Position numbers and translations under genes: made by a program. The notes beneath the pieces were generated by a model. The model did no database searches. It was not told where the DNA came from and saw only the letters and a list, made by a program, of their open reading frames with translations. 64,000 nucleotides of DNA, taken from contig OU964924.1 of assembly GCA_918807975.1 (NCBI GenBank), positions 5,034,501 to 5,098,500 of the forward strand, given 5' to 3'. The DNA comes from Aplidium turbinatum. Its lineage: Eukaryota > Chordata > Ascidiacea > Aplousobranchia > Polyclinidae. Positions 1 through 13,100 of the stretch are shown here, piece by piece (positions within the stretch are counted from its first letter, which is position 1; each line of letters begins with the position of its first letter).

Positions 1-436
1 CTTGAGTGCTTTAGTTTTTGCTTATATAGAGCCTACTTAATCCATTCTCTTCAGAGAGAACTCTTGCTTTTTTGGAAGAAAAATACCTTTTCTACTTGCT
101 CCTTGCTAATTTTAACCTCTATCTTAGTGTTTTCTATTTTTATGAGTTTTTTTTCGACTTACGACAGATGACTTGTTTTGGAGCAATGATGATATTATTG
201 ACACCGTGACCATATAATTCTCTCATCGGTCATGGTCATAGCCCTCTCCCATTTTTAAAAATGTTTTTACCCAATTTAAAATATTACCAAAACACATTCA
301 ACTTGTGTATGATAAAACCTCTTGTGCTTGACCGGGCAAGTATCATCTATGACAACTTTATACCAGGCGTATAGTGGCGTTGATATTTTAAGCAATTCCC
401 TTTACTCAGTTACAAATACATCATTTATACTTTCAG

Positions 437-603
437 GGCCTTTAACGTGCTGAAGGAGTGGTTTATTAATGCTGCTAATACCCGTTGCAATTTTAACAAC
501 CTCTTCGAGAAGGGACTCCCTGACCCAACAGCGCAGTATCTCAGAAGAGCTGTGGATATCGCACTTGCAACAGCTGAAACCTTGGAATCTTCGTCTTGTT
601 CGG
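437..603 (+). CDS. Internal coding exon of an unrecognised plus-strand gene
   Basis: A pyrimidine-rich acceptor (ttatactttcag) precedes an open stretch of 55 codons that ends at the donor G|GTAAAT. The frame reads AFNVLKEWFINAANTRC, then FEKGLPDPTAQYLRRAVDIA and ends near LESSSCS. It looks mainly helical and mildly acidic. The incoming phase is 2 and the outgoing phase 1, which fits the next candidate exon at 1758. I do not recognise the family. Upstream exons would lie before the window. The gene would converge on APCDD1, which ends at 3911 on the other strand. A chance open frame is possible, but the composition and borders look coding. Confidence 0.55.
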
Positions 604-1757
604 GTAAATTGCAGATAACTTAATTTCAAATAACACAAACACAGTTGTTAAGATGTGATAAGTACTGCATTTTATGCAGCACAATTTCAACAAATTTGCT
701 CACATTTTGTAAATAAAGTAAAAAACAGAAATGTAAGTTATCAGTAAAATCAGATGTTAAAGCTTTGGTAGAGAGTTTGCTTTGTTGAACCATAGACAAA
801 CAAAACGAAGTAACTTTAGCAGGTTTAACGTGTTTTACTACAAAGAGATATAATACAATTAAAAATTAACCCAAACGTTTTCGACATGTACGTGTGTCCT
901 TATCAGGAATTGCTTAAATCCGCAATATATATAAAATGAAAATTATAAGATAAATCTGACTATGCACTATAACTGTAACGACACTCCAGACTGAAAAGCA
1001 CAAACTGAACAAGTGATAGAAGCACGATGCCGAGTAAATTATACGGTGGGAAACAGAGCACATGAAGTGTTAAGTGCAGGCATGATTGTAAAGTACATGC
1101 ATGATTGTAAAGTACAGGAATGTGACAAACAATTAGAACACGCACAAAAGGAACGATAAGCCACAGGCGAATAACTGCCTGTTGAGAGGCGGATTGTTGC
1201 GTTTGATTCTTAAAGCTTCCATGATCTCAGTCTAAATTTCAGATCTGCTTGGAGAGATGATTTTAAATTGGTCAACCAGACATTTGTTGACAAGGGCTGG
1301 GAGCACTTAAACCCAAACTTAACAATTAAAAGTTCAATTAAAGAGCACATCACCTCTTGTGTAACGTGCACTGACAATGTCTCCATCGACCAATTTAAAT
1401 TCATCTCTCGAGGTAGATCTAACAGAATAATGAACAGCATACCATAACAGAATAATTAGGCTACAAACTAAAAATCAAGCAGGCATGCTTGTCTGCGTTA
1501 TATTTGTAGCCTATTGGGCTACAAGTTAGTTTTGAAATTTTGGCTACCAACTACAAAAGTTCAAAAAAGTGCAAGCAATTTGTCCACAACTTTTTTTTTC
1601 AACATACCATTTTCGACATACTGTAACTTATGTAGATTCTGAGTAAAAACGCGAGCCGCAGATAATGTTCACGCGGGCCGCACTTTAGACATCCCTTAAT
1701 GCAAAGTGAATGATGGTAGTTTTTGAAACCATTTATTTATGTGCGGAATTTGTTTAG
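604..1757. other. Candidate intron, no coding signal
   Basis: No convincing exon is seen here. The stretch holds a decayed hammerhead-like motif near 870-910 and AT-rich sequence with scattered GTAGCCTA-type octamers. Confidence 0.4.
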
Positions 1758-1810
1758 AATCTCCTGAAGTAATAGCTGCTGACGAACCTCTCCCGTTCAA
1801 TTGCATGTGA
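1758..1810 (+). CDS. Candidate terminal exon of the 437-603 gene
   Basis: The acceptor gaatttgtttag is followed by two bases that complete the split codon of the exon at 437-603. The frame then reads SPEVIAADEPLPFNCM and stops at TGA (1808-1810). Phase agreement and a short acidic tail support it. No clear AATAAA signal follows within 100 bases. A longer or different terminal exon cannot be excluded. Confidence 0.4.
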
Positions 1811-3910
1811 ACTGGTGGATTACTCCAACTAGGTAATTGCTGGTTTAGGAAAAATACACATTTTTGAACTGTCGTCAGGGGCGGATCAAGCAAGTAGCCT
1901 TAGGGAGGAGGGTGATTTTAACAAAACATATTGATATGTATGTCTACAAACATCTGACCTTAAACTAAAGTTAATTTTCTGTGTGTCAGGTTGCAATCGC
2001 CCTCTTACTTTTACATCAGCTAATGACTGACGTACCTTGAACTCTGTTTTGTGTGCAATATACAAGTTTTATATAGTTATATAATTAATTAATTATATAA
2101 CTAAATTATAACTAATTATATATTATTTTTTATATAGTTTATACATATAAGTATATGGTTTTGAACATAAATTAACACTTTAATCTTTATTTTTTAGAAA
2201 ACGTTCTGAAAGGCCGGAATACACGAGATCAGCTCACAAAATAAACTAGAAGATGTGTCCAAATTAATTTCAACGAGTTGGCTGAATTTATTTGCCACAA
2301 ACATCTGACCTTGAAACATTTTAATGCTGAAATTGATAGAAGTGTCTTAATCGAAACAGTCAGTTTGTTTACATACATGACAACTTTAAATCTTGCTACT
2401 TGAATAAAGTAGTGCGTGTTTGTACATAACTTACAATTTTGCAATGTTTTCATTACCTTCATCATTTCAACCGAGTTTTATGGCAACAATTTACCATCCT
2501 TTGCAAATCTTGATCACTTTTATTTTCCTTCAAGTCAGCAATCATCAGTATTCAGTACAACGTCGTTTTGCAATGTGCACAGTCATCAATCTTTTGGACG
2601 TCTTCTTTTTTTATGCAAGTCATAGCCTACTACGACATTTTTTCAAGTGATTTTATTTTCCTGCGACGAAAGTATAACCGCTTCTATATATACCCTGACT
2701 ATATGGGTTCACGATCAAAAGTAGTTTAATATTTGCACTTCGAGGAGTATACTGCATCTTGCTGAAATAGCACAAGTCAAAAACATAATTTTTTTGTCAG
2801 CTTCATTCAGTGTCCTTGCACCTTCATGTAATGATTTTTACATTTTCATTTATAAATAAAAGCATTGTTCATTTCAAGTTGTGTTTAATTCATTAATGAA
2901 AGTGGTAGCCTAAGCGATGCTAGTTGACAATAAGATGATGGTGGGTTACTTTTTTTTTTAAAGTGCAACTTCATGATTCATATAGGTTGGAAACGTATGT
3001 TCCTATTAAAACCAAGAGTTGTCAATTGCTAATACAATTATCAGATGTTATAGAACAGCCTGCTTGGAATATTGTCAGATGTTGGTTTTGTTTATTTGCA
3101 GCATATTTAACAAAAAAGGCAAAAATATCGCAAGAAAACATAATTTATGTTTAAGTCTGGATACAGCAACGACAAAAACACTAAAAAATATTAGAAAATA
3201 ACAAAAAAGTTTGTGAGTACATTGCACTAACAAGAGCAATAATCTGCTGAGGCATACAGCAAAATAGGTCGACTGGCATGCCTTGGCTTATTAGATGGTA
3301 AGACCAAAGATTGGCTGTTTTCTTATATAATTTCTTGATGTGGTCCGGAAAACATTGCCAAGTCTTGGTGATAAAAAGCTAGGCCTTCGGCCCCAAGAAA
3401 GGCTTAAGTGTAAAATAAGATCTTTAAACAAACTGTTCTGTGATTAATTGACTGGGGAAAGTTTTATTCTGGTACTTAAAAAAGCCTATTTGGATGTTTA
3501 ATCCTAAAAATTTTTCCCTTTTATAGAGATTTTGAACCACTAAGCCCTGTTACTGAGATTGACAAAATGGAGGATCTGCTTGCTGTTAAGGGGTTTTGCC
3601 TGTGAATTACTCCTCCAGTGAATAGAGAATTATCCTTTAAGTAGTTTCTTCAAACTTACACCGCCAGAGTTTACAGTAATCGTCATAATCCCAGCTTCAA
3701 ATCGTGGTTTTCATCGTTTGCACGTCTGAGATATGTCCAATAAGTTACATGGTGCCTACCACACCTTACACATTCTTTACGTTTATCACCGGAGGGACAA
3801 ACACCATCACAAATCATTGGAAAAAATATTACAAAAGGCAAATTATATGCTGTTTAAAAGTTCAGATATTTAACCAATGATGCTATAACATTCATTCGAA
3901 AACCTAAACA
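1811..3910. other. Intergenic region between convergent genes
   Basis: No gene is seen. An AT-rich quasi-palindrome lies at about 2056-2145 (ATATAATTAATTAATTATAT core) and a LINE tail at about 3275-3400. Open frames at 2416-2650 and 2963-3201 lack splice context and coding-like composition. Confidence 0.5.
3275..3400 (+). mobile_element. LINE 3'-end fragment
   Basis: One frame reads LLDGKTKDWLFSYIIS, followed by a stretch ending ggccttcggccccaag. This resembles the last residues and 3' end of the LINE copy at 24200-25160 (which reads DDKTKDWLLSS, then tcggccccagag). Only about 125 bases are left. Confidence 0.5.
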
Positions 3911-4134
3911 TTAGGAATAAATTTTCCAAGCAAAAAACGCCAATGAGAATACAATCAGTCTGCTTTGGTGTATTTGACAAGTTCCTCCAGCTCCATGTAC
4001 TGTTTCAGAATTTGATTGCCTTGTGAACAATGCTTCGGGTGATTTTCCACACGATGTCTCATCAGAAGCTGCTTGATTGTCAGAAGGATGAGACCACGAA
4101 TTGTTCGAATAAAGACCATAAAGGAGACTTGAAA
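3911..4134 (-). CDS. APCDD1: APCDD1 last coding exon
   Basis: The acceptor tttccttttacag is followed by a frame in phase 1 that runs to TAA at 3911-3913. It is Ser/Asn-rich and ends LIVFSLAFFAWKIYS. The hydrophobic tail is only about 11 residues long, so a GPI-anchor signal or a very short membrane anchor are both possible. A CTGATGAGA run in this exon is coding and is not a ribozyme. Confidence 0.8.
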
Positions 4135-7100
4135 CTGTAAAAGGAAATTGTTTGAGATATTAGTGATATGAATAAATGTTTACACTTATACCAGGGTTTA
4201 ACTTCTATTGAACACAAAAAAAAATCTTTTGATCTTGTAGTTGAAAGATTAGTTATGCAAAACATGCATCACGTGTCGCAAAAAGATGCAACTAAATACA
4301 GAACATACAATATACGTTCGAACACTATGCAACATCTCGCAGTAGTATTGGTATATAATAAAAACAGCTCTATAAAAAAAATGCTTCTTTCAAGTTAACT
4401 CACCACTGCATGTCACATTGTTTTGGCATAATACAAGCTCATCTTGAAACGATGTAGCTCTTTTTCTAACTTCATCTGGATAATTTCCAATCCCTGGTCG
4501 TCTTCCAGTGAAAAGAAAGAAATTGTCTTTTTCTTTAGTGATCTTTAGCAACTCGTATTCTTTATTAGGAAGATAAAGTTGAATGGCATCCAAACCGCCT
4601 TCATTTGTTACGTTTATCTCCTCGTTTGTAACGATTTCTTTGCTCCTACCTTCTCTATAGAAATTGAATTGTTGCGTAATTTTGTCGCTGTACGATGTCA
4701 CAAAAAGATGATTGATAAAAAATTGGGCGTCGAATGCCCCAGCAACAATCGAAGAGGGCTTCTCTATGAGATACCTGAAAATAAAAAAGTAAATAGAAAA
4801 GTATAAGTTTGCATGTGGCCTACTCTTGGTTGAATGATAAACTATAGTAATCGCCAAATTCCACTCCACTGCTTCAGTGTAGTTTTTATTTTATGCTTGA
4901 AGCAATTGTATGCCGGTTATATTTTGTAATATTACATTCTTACATTCTAATTGTCATTTCTTACTTGGGGAAATCTTCGATGCTTTGGTATAACGTTGCA
5001 TGGAACAAAGTCTCGGTTAGAAAAGGTCGCTCTTCATATAGTTTCAACGTCTGTTGATGTTAAAACTATGCAAAACTGACCACGTGTGCTACTTGAAGTG
5101 GCTTCAGTTTTAGAATTGGGTTTATATCACTGATTCACAAAAATAAATCTGTTCAAACACCCACCTTCCAAAAGCTTTTAGTGAATACTTTGGTTTGGAA
5201 CAGTCACTGTCAAAGAAGAATCTATAATTACCAAGCCACACGTTGTCGCCAGAGAATAAGGTCAAGTGGCGAGTTACGAACAACGACCCAGGACGCACTT
5301 CACAGCGCACACTCATCTGAAAATGAAAAAAAGTTATTTTTAGACACTATCTTAAAGCAGATGTTAAAGGAATATTATTCTGTAATTGAATTATTATGTT
5401 ACATTAAGGTGGTTCTTGTCTGCTGTACGGCCGAGTGGTAGAAGCGTTTGCGTAATGCTCGATAAAAGCGCCGTTCAACACCGCTCCAGAGCACGCGGCT
5501 ATGTCTTGAAAGAAGACTCAATGACATCCTAACAATGGGAGCAGTTGAATCAATGACTATACTATATGTCTCTTCTTGTTATTTTTTGTGTTGCCTTTGT
5601 AATCGCTGTGTGGTATATGATGTCGCAATAGGGTGCGGTGAAAAATTAAAATTTTAGAATTTCAACAAAAAGTATGTCTTAAATGGTGGCCATACACCTA
5701 AAAACATGTCTGATGGTGTTTTGGAGTTGTTGCACCCCTAACTGTCCGTGCAACCTTGGAAAGTTGTATGCGGGGGGGCCAAAATCATAAAAAATAGCAT
5801 AACTCATTATCCATGCGTCGTAGAAAGTTAATTTTTGGCTCTATGGAATCAGAAACACCATGTTTCTATTTGTTCCAAGAGAACTTCTAACTCTAAGAGC
5901 AATAGAATTTAAGTTACGTGTAAAAATCGAATTTCAGGCCCAAGAGAACGAGAAAAGTTCAGAACATAAATCAGAGTAAACGAAGAAAACTTTTTTCAGC
6001 TGGTTGATGCGATTTATTTTGATGGCAGAGAGGATTTAACTCTAACCTTGGTAAAAGAACAAAGTAACAAACAGGAAAAACTTCAATGTCTACACAATTG
6101 GAAGAACACTATATTGTTGTTGTGGGTGAGCCAGAGGACTTAGTTTATTTGACACACTTTACAACAAGTAATAGTAAAGGAGAAACACTTGCTGAAAATT
6201 TGTATAATGTCTTGTCAGGAACTGATCTGGGGCATAAACTGAAAATTATTGGTTCTGATGGAACTGCTGTGAACACTGGCAATATCAATGGCTGTATTGT
6301 AAACCTGGAGAGACACCTTCAACGCCCATTGCAATGGGTAATTTGTTTACTTCATTGCAATGAACTGCCATTACGATTTTTTCCTTACTAGATGGTTGCA
6401 CAAAAAGTCCTGACAGCTTTTCAGGTGCAATTGGAAAAGAAATTGGCAGTTCAGTTTCCGAATGGCTTATTGCAGAGTTTCAGCCACTTCCATATTCCAC
6501 TTTCCCGACTTTATACCAAATGACGTTACTGATGATCTAAGTTCAGACCAATTCTACGCTTATAGAATTTGTTGGTGCATCATTTTAGGAGAAGTGGATG
6601 AGGATTTGAGATTTATGGAAGTGTTCCCGACAATGATTCACCTAATCAAACGTCAAAATCATACGTCATGGAATTTTTCCTAAAAATGAGCCAAAATTGC
6701 ACCATCGTTCGTAAGACTTGTGTCAAACCTGTTTAAATATGAAACATGGCATCACCACCTTTAAACACCTGTTTGAATTGCGTGACAATGTCTTTCACTA
6801 TTACGTCACAGTACTGCGTACGTGAGTTTGAGATATTGATATCTATTCTGGTCATTCGTGAAATGGTTGCTTGAGAGTTAGTCGCACATTTAACTGTTGG
6901 CTTAGTGCTTGCTAGCTGGACAAAAATTCCGTCTTTATCCAAGTAATCTGTTCTGTAGTGACAAGTTTTAGTGGTGTACGGCGTTGCATCCCATTTTCGA
7001 CAGCCAGGTGGCTAATTTTACAGAAATACAATTTTGAATAGACGTTTCAAAGGAGTGTTTCTTTTTTGGTCATTACATACAGACGAACGGATTCGGGAAT

Positions 7101-10100
7101 CTTATGTTACAATTTTCCCACGAAGAGATTATGGTTTACCGCTGTGACCAGGAAGTAGAACCTATCGTGCACTCTCGGTGGTTAACTCTTGGATGTAGAA
7201 GATCCAAGAACCTTAAAGTTTTGGCTGAATTTTGTTTGAAAATATATTTTTCTTCTTGGTTTGACATCAAACTGAATAACAAGATTTCTGATGACAGCAA
7301 GAATTTCTTCAGAATGTTGACGACGACGAGCGTGTTATCAAATTTTAAAATCAGCAAGTAAAAGATGAGGCCTTGAAAACTCTTCAAAGAAATGCTTATT
7401 TTGGCCACCACGAAAACACCTTGCTTGCAATGTTGTGTGAGGAGGATGATGATATTCGAAGATTGGGTGTAAATAAAATACGAGCATTACGAGATGGCTC
7501 TACTTCTGGATGGCATCGAGAAGAAAAAGATGTGATTGTTGAAGATGTTGATAATTCCAACCAAGCAATTCGAAAATTTGTTTTGCCAAAACTTAATGTC
7601 AAGGCAAAGTCATATCATGAACTTACTGATTTGGCACTCGAAAGCATCACAGAGCCACCTGCTGTCAAGGACTTAAGTGATGCTGATTTAAACGTGCTGT
7701 ATGACAAACCGTTGAGTTTAAAGCATCCCTGTCACAATCAAAGAGTAGAGAGATATGTCAAGCTTGTTACTGAAGCTGCTGGAGCAGTAGCTGGTTTTGA
7801 AAAACGAGATGGCATGATACGCCAGCGAATCAAATCAAGAAAACTTATGAAAAAGTTTCATACTAAGCATCAATTTACTGTCGACAAACTCTCTTAGAAA
7901 ATAAATTTGACAACACATCGTATTGTGTTGACTGATGCACTGCTTATGATTGTGTAGCCTAATGTATTGCTTATGATTAATGTCCCACACGTTGATTAGT
8001 CAAGTGACAACATTTAAAGAGCTTAGCTTAAGTACCGGTAATTAGCCCAAACTACAGAGTTTCTTGTCCCAAAGTTATTTGAGCGCATCATACACAATTT
8101 TGCATCATTGTTTTGTAGGCTACAGTACCAGTATACTATAAGCCAGTGCTCCATTATCGAAATTTGAAGTGTAAGCTCAACAGTCAAGCACTGACAAATG
8201 ACAGAAATGAAAATTTTTCTTGTTTAAATTTTGTCATTGGTTTGTCTAAACTTGTTGTCAATTTTGTGACAGTTTTGCCCACAATATGTCTCAAATTTAG
8301 ATATTTGAGCATAACTTAAATTCTATTGCTCTTAGAGCTAAAAGTTCTCTTGGAACAAATAAAAACATGGTGTTTCTGATTCCATAGAGCCAAAAATTAA
8401 CTTTCTACGACACATAAATCATGAGTTATGCTATTTTTTATGATTTTGGCCCCCCCGCATACAACTTTTCAAGGTTGCACGGACAGTTAGGGGTGCAACA
8501 ACTCCAAAACACCATCAGACATGTTTTTAGGTGTAGGGCCACCATTTAAGACATACTTTTTGTTGAAATTCTAAAATTTTAATTTTTCACCGCACCCTAA
8601 TGTCGCAATGTTGCTTGAAAAGAATTATTAATTGACATTGCAATAGTAGTCGATTTAAAGTTAAGTAGGATAATGCTTAAAAATCATTGTTTTCGAATAT
8701 GTTGACCAAATAAAACATTTACACAAAAGTCGAGTTTTATTAGCGATTTGTGTAATTTAATTAAATGTTTACGATAATATTGAGAAACCTTGGCTTACCC
8801 AATTTCCATTCAACCCAGTGACGTTGTAAGTTTTCTGCTTTTGCAAACGTGGCAGATTACGATTGGTAGAAAGCCCGATCTTCGTGCACACGTCACAGAT
8901 GGATGAATTCTTCTGTAGTACAAGGAAGTTATAGGAAGTATAAGGAACAACTTAGTATTATCACAAAATTATGCAGAATCAGTAATGGTGCTTGTTGTTT
9001 TGTTACGTTTTATGTCTCGAATACAATCAACCTGTTTCAAAATGCCAATGAAATAAGTAAAAAAGGAGTGCCTATATAGTATATTCGTAATCACATACAT
9101 TCTTCTAATCTATGAGGTTCACTCATTTACGATGAGTTTTCATTGAGAACTTTGCCTTGTTGTGGCAACCATTATGTCTAATAAACAATTAAAATACCTA
9201 TATCTTATATTCACAGTCAGCTTGCTGATATAGAACAAAGTTTACTTGCTCCCAAACAACTAAGTAAATCTTTCTTTTTTGCTATTACAATAAAGTTAAA
9301 TATATGAATAACTTGAATTTGTTAAGTTGCCTGTGAAAAAGTGCTTAAACTCGCAGATCCAACTGATTATTATGTGCGCAAACGTTTTTTTATACGGAAA
9401 AGATTTTTGTCTTTTTTTTACACCCATTCTATTGGTAGGACTTCTACGTAGCCTAATCTGTTTTCTGTTCATTACCTTTTCTTTTACCATCGGATCTTGG
9501 TACGTGCTGGACCTGTAGTATCTTTTTTGTGCAGATAAACGTTTGACACTACCGACGTACAACTCTGTATCAAAACCCTTCGACCTGCGGAATAATATTT
9601 ACTGTGAACACCATTTTGGCATTGTAGGCTACAGCGTTTTGCTACAAGTTACTTTGTTGAAACCCTGCAAATACAGAAATTTGTGTTTGTGTAAAGCTTA
9701 CTAGTAACTCCTTTACTTTGTGTATTTACTGGAAATGGGTTGTTTTTTTAATTATGAATTTTGAAATTAGTGGCGTCTAGTACTGGTGTTTGCAAACGTA
9801 AATCGTATCTTTTAACGCTAAAAGCATATCATATAAGTGCAATCATTGCTATGTTGCAAAAGATTAAAATGTGTCTTTACGAAGTACGGTGGCTTATATT
9901 GAAGAGACGGCATTATTTACTTTCATGCAAAGTAGTAAAAGTTGTTCGTCATTATAAAATATTCATCATAAAGTAAAGTAAGCTGTTAACTATGCAAGGC
10001 GTTTTCGTTTGTATGTCAATTTAAAAAGCAATAGTTTTATACCACCTCACTAAAGGCAAACCAAAACTGACTGACTCGTTTTTAAACCAGAATTATAATT

Positions 10101-13100
10101 TTAAACAAAGATCATCGAAACACCGCGGTATACTAATTTTAATTTTAAAGCGACAAGATTTTTTTTTATCCCAGATAGCAAAATCCATCTTTTATACATT
10201 AATTCTACTCATTTAGACGTTGAATCAAATTAAAATGGACAGATCAAGCTAGCTTGGATAACGCTTTGTTAATGGTAAGTGTAGCATCTTGCGTAGCGTG
10301 ATCACTGTAACTTACATGGATTCAAATTGAAGCAAGAACGAAAACATGAAACAACACTTTGCTGTTTCGTAAACTAAATGATTTCATTTGCACACAAATA
10401 GATCTTCCATTGATGTAAAGTTAATGTGCTGCTGACTTAGCGTTTAGCACGACTACAACGCCCGATAGCGATGATAAACAACACAACAAACGGTGTATTT
10501 TCATAGGACTAACAATAAACAAGTTCTAACGCACCGTGTCCGATATTCTGTGTGTGGCTTATCCTTATCAAAACTAATCTAAATTTCTGTCATCAGATAA
10601 GATCTTTTTGAGCACTCCGCTGATTTAAATTCCTCTCATTTACGTATCAAGAACTATAGGTCACTTACTACTTGTACAGCACAACATACTTTTGTCAAAA
10701 TCACACAGAATCACGCAAAACCGCACAGTGTCTACAGTACTATATCTTTGTTGATAACTTATTTGTAGCTTAACAAGTTGGTCTGTTTAAAGAAACTTTA
10801 ATCCACTGCATAGAAACTAGACTTACTTCAAACATAGTTTTTGTCGTATCCAGGAAATGCCCGGTGGTTGAAAATTTACAAAAAGTAAAATCGAAACCAA
10901 GAACACCGATCTTTGTGTCTAACAAGCATTATTACGTCATACCTATTTCTTGGCCATGAGAAATTCTAAAATCATTGGAAATGGCAATAGATAAACATAT
11001 TGTGACGTTTGGCTTCGATCACCGCAAGCCCGCGCGAGAAACTAAATTAGTCTCGCGCTTGCCTTCAGATGATCTCACATTTTTTGTAAGTTACACGTTT
11101 CATTTTTTTGACTAGGTTGAGAAAAATGCATGAGTTTTGAGTTGGTTGAGTTACAGGACGGTTATTCATTTTTTTGCTTATCACGAGAGAGAAGAAACTG
11201 AATTAATAAAACAAAAGTGCACAATTATTGTTTCTCTTCATTTTGCAAGTCGTTGAAAACTGAGACCGAAGAAAGAAAAGTGAACAAGTAGCCCGTTCCG
11301 CGCACAATATAATTTATATCTACATAATGGCACACTGTAAAAAAATTGATATGGATTTGAAGTGTCTAATTGTTTGTGAGTGTGCTTTGGAACGGCAGAA
11401 GCGAGTAGCAGCTCACCACCATACATTATTGCAACGATCAAAAATTTGATAATACGGAAATTTTAACAAGAAAACGTTTTGTGAAGAAAAGACCGTTCTT
11501 CCTGCTGCTAAGAAACAAAAAAAACGTTTTGTTGCTTAACCTTTACTTATTCATATAATGAGTGTCTTTTATGTTCAACTACTACGGTTGACTCAAAGCA
11601 GATAGGCCTTCAAAACCCTGTTTTCAAATGATTTGTTTACATAGTTGGTGTTGTAGGCTACAATGTTAGAACTAGAAATGTCGGTGATGAAAGTAAAAGG
11701 AACTAGATTAAGAGGAGGTGTTTTATCTTATCAGATGATATTCGCATAAGCCAATAATTGAAGATAATAATATCATTTCGTTCACAGCAGTGATGAAGAT
11801 GCTTGTTTAAAGATGAAGATACGGATACACTCGTAGCCGCAGGCGGAAAATAGAATGTTTTACAAAGTTATACTTTTGTAGATATTTGTTTTTCCAAATT
11901 CAAGATCTCGCTTTCTAGACTCAAGACATCTTTGAGATATATTCACAAAAGTCATATTATTATAGTTTATTATCGAGAATCGTAACATCTTACAAGTGAT
12001 AACGAAATAAAACTAAACTAAAATGGAAAAGTGTGCTGAAAAAAATGATTCAAGAATGTTTATTATTTAGGTAGATTGCAATCGGTATAGTCTTAAAAAA
12101 CTCTGCAAATGAATGGGTGTGTACAGTGCACTGTACACCACATGTGCACCACATCGGGTCCGTCGAAAGGATAATTTTGTCCAGGTACCAATGAGTCCAG
12201 TGAGATTCGTGGAACCCAAATCAATACACTATATCTTCAGAATACGCAGTGACTTCTTCAAGTTCCCGGGACCCTTGCAAAGTTTCTGGGCCTCTTAAAA
12301 TCATCTCGGGTTTGGGTGCAAAAGTTGGCTACACCTTGGACCCCACAATCAACGCTACTGCATCACACTCCTCAACGCAATTTCGACGCATTGTTAAACT
12401 TAAAATTTTATCGAAAAATCACTCACAGTATGAAATGATAATTAACGTTAATGTCTTATCCCATTAACTTTTTCTTACATCTTCTTTGATCCTTACAAAG
12501 CATCACGAAATATTTTCAATGAAAAAGTGAAGGAATCTAGTACTGATCATTGAAAGAGTAGATAGTAATTTATGATAAGAGTTTTTGTAAACAACTATAG
12601 AAAAAAAGGAATTCGTGACGTTAAACCGCATGTTACATGAATTTCGAATCAGCAGTTAGTTCTGATGTCATATTTTAAAATATGTGACAATTAGGCCTAT
12701 TAAGAATTGGCACTTGCGTGTTAATTACGACAAAAACAAACAGAAACAACCCTATAACAAACGTAATGAAGAGAGCGCTCTTCCTGGCTAGCAGCACAAA
12801 GCTGAGCACTCACTAGCACAGCAAGCAATTGCGATTCGCTAACCATACAGTGTAGCTTCAACGCTAGCCATTTAGAGTTTAAACCATCCAATCAACTAGA
12901 TGTTTCTCGGCAGCCGATTTTTGCTGCAATCAGCTGCCAAAAAACATAACAAATACTCAACTAGGAAATAAGTTTTCGGGATTTTCCGTATTTTCATTGA
13001 ACTATTGCCTTCATTCAATTCCTTTATTCGCTGTTTTTCGGCTGTTTGGCTGCTTCTTACAAAATTGTATATTATAATATTTTAACATTACATCACAGCT

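Larger units (their letters stand above)
5629..8599 (+). mobile_element. DNA transposon, ~288 bp TIRs, decayed transposase, superfamily unassigned
   Basis: Terminal inverted repeats of about 288 bases (5629-5916 and 8312-8599) begin TAGGGTGCGGTGAAAAATT and are about 95% alike. The nine bases ATGTCGCAA flank both ends (5620-5628 and 8600-8608), a target duplication. Inside, plus-strand fragments at 6086-6391 read IIGSDGTAVNTGNINGCIV and WVICLLHCNELPLRFF; 7104-7361 has VHSRWLTL; 7373-7897 ends with NQRVERYVKLVTEAAG and KRDGMIRQRI. These motifs recur in a transposase-like family I have seen in many invertebrate and fish genomes but cannot name with certainty. The coding part is broken into separate frames by stops and shifts, so it is probably inactive. 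Nine-base duplications and long repeats recall Mutator-like elements. Confidence 0.85.

Noticed and set aside
2056-2145. AT-rich inverted sequence as a replication origin
   Set aside because: Only simple AT palindrome; no further support in the sequence.
4055-4085. CTGATGAGA followed by GAAA on the minus strand, hammerhead-like
   Set aside because: It lies in a well-supported APCDD1 coding exon, and stem II and stem III do not form.
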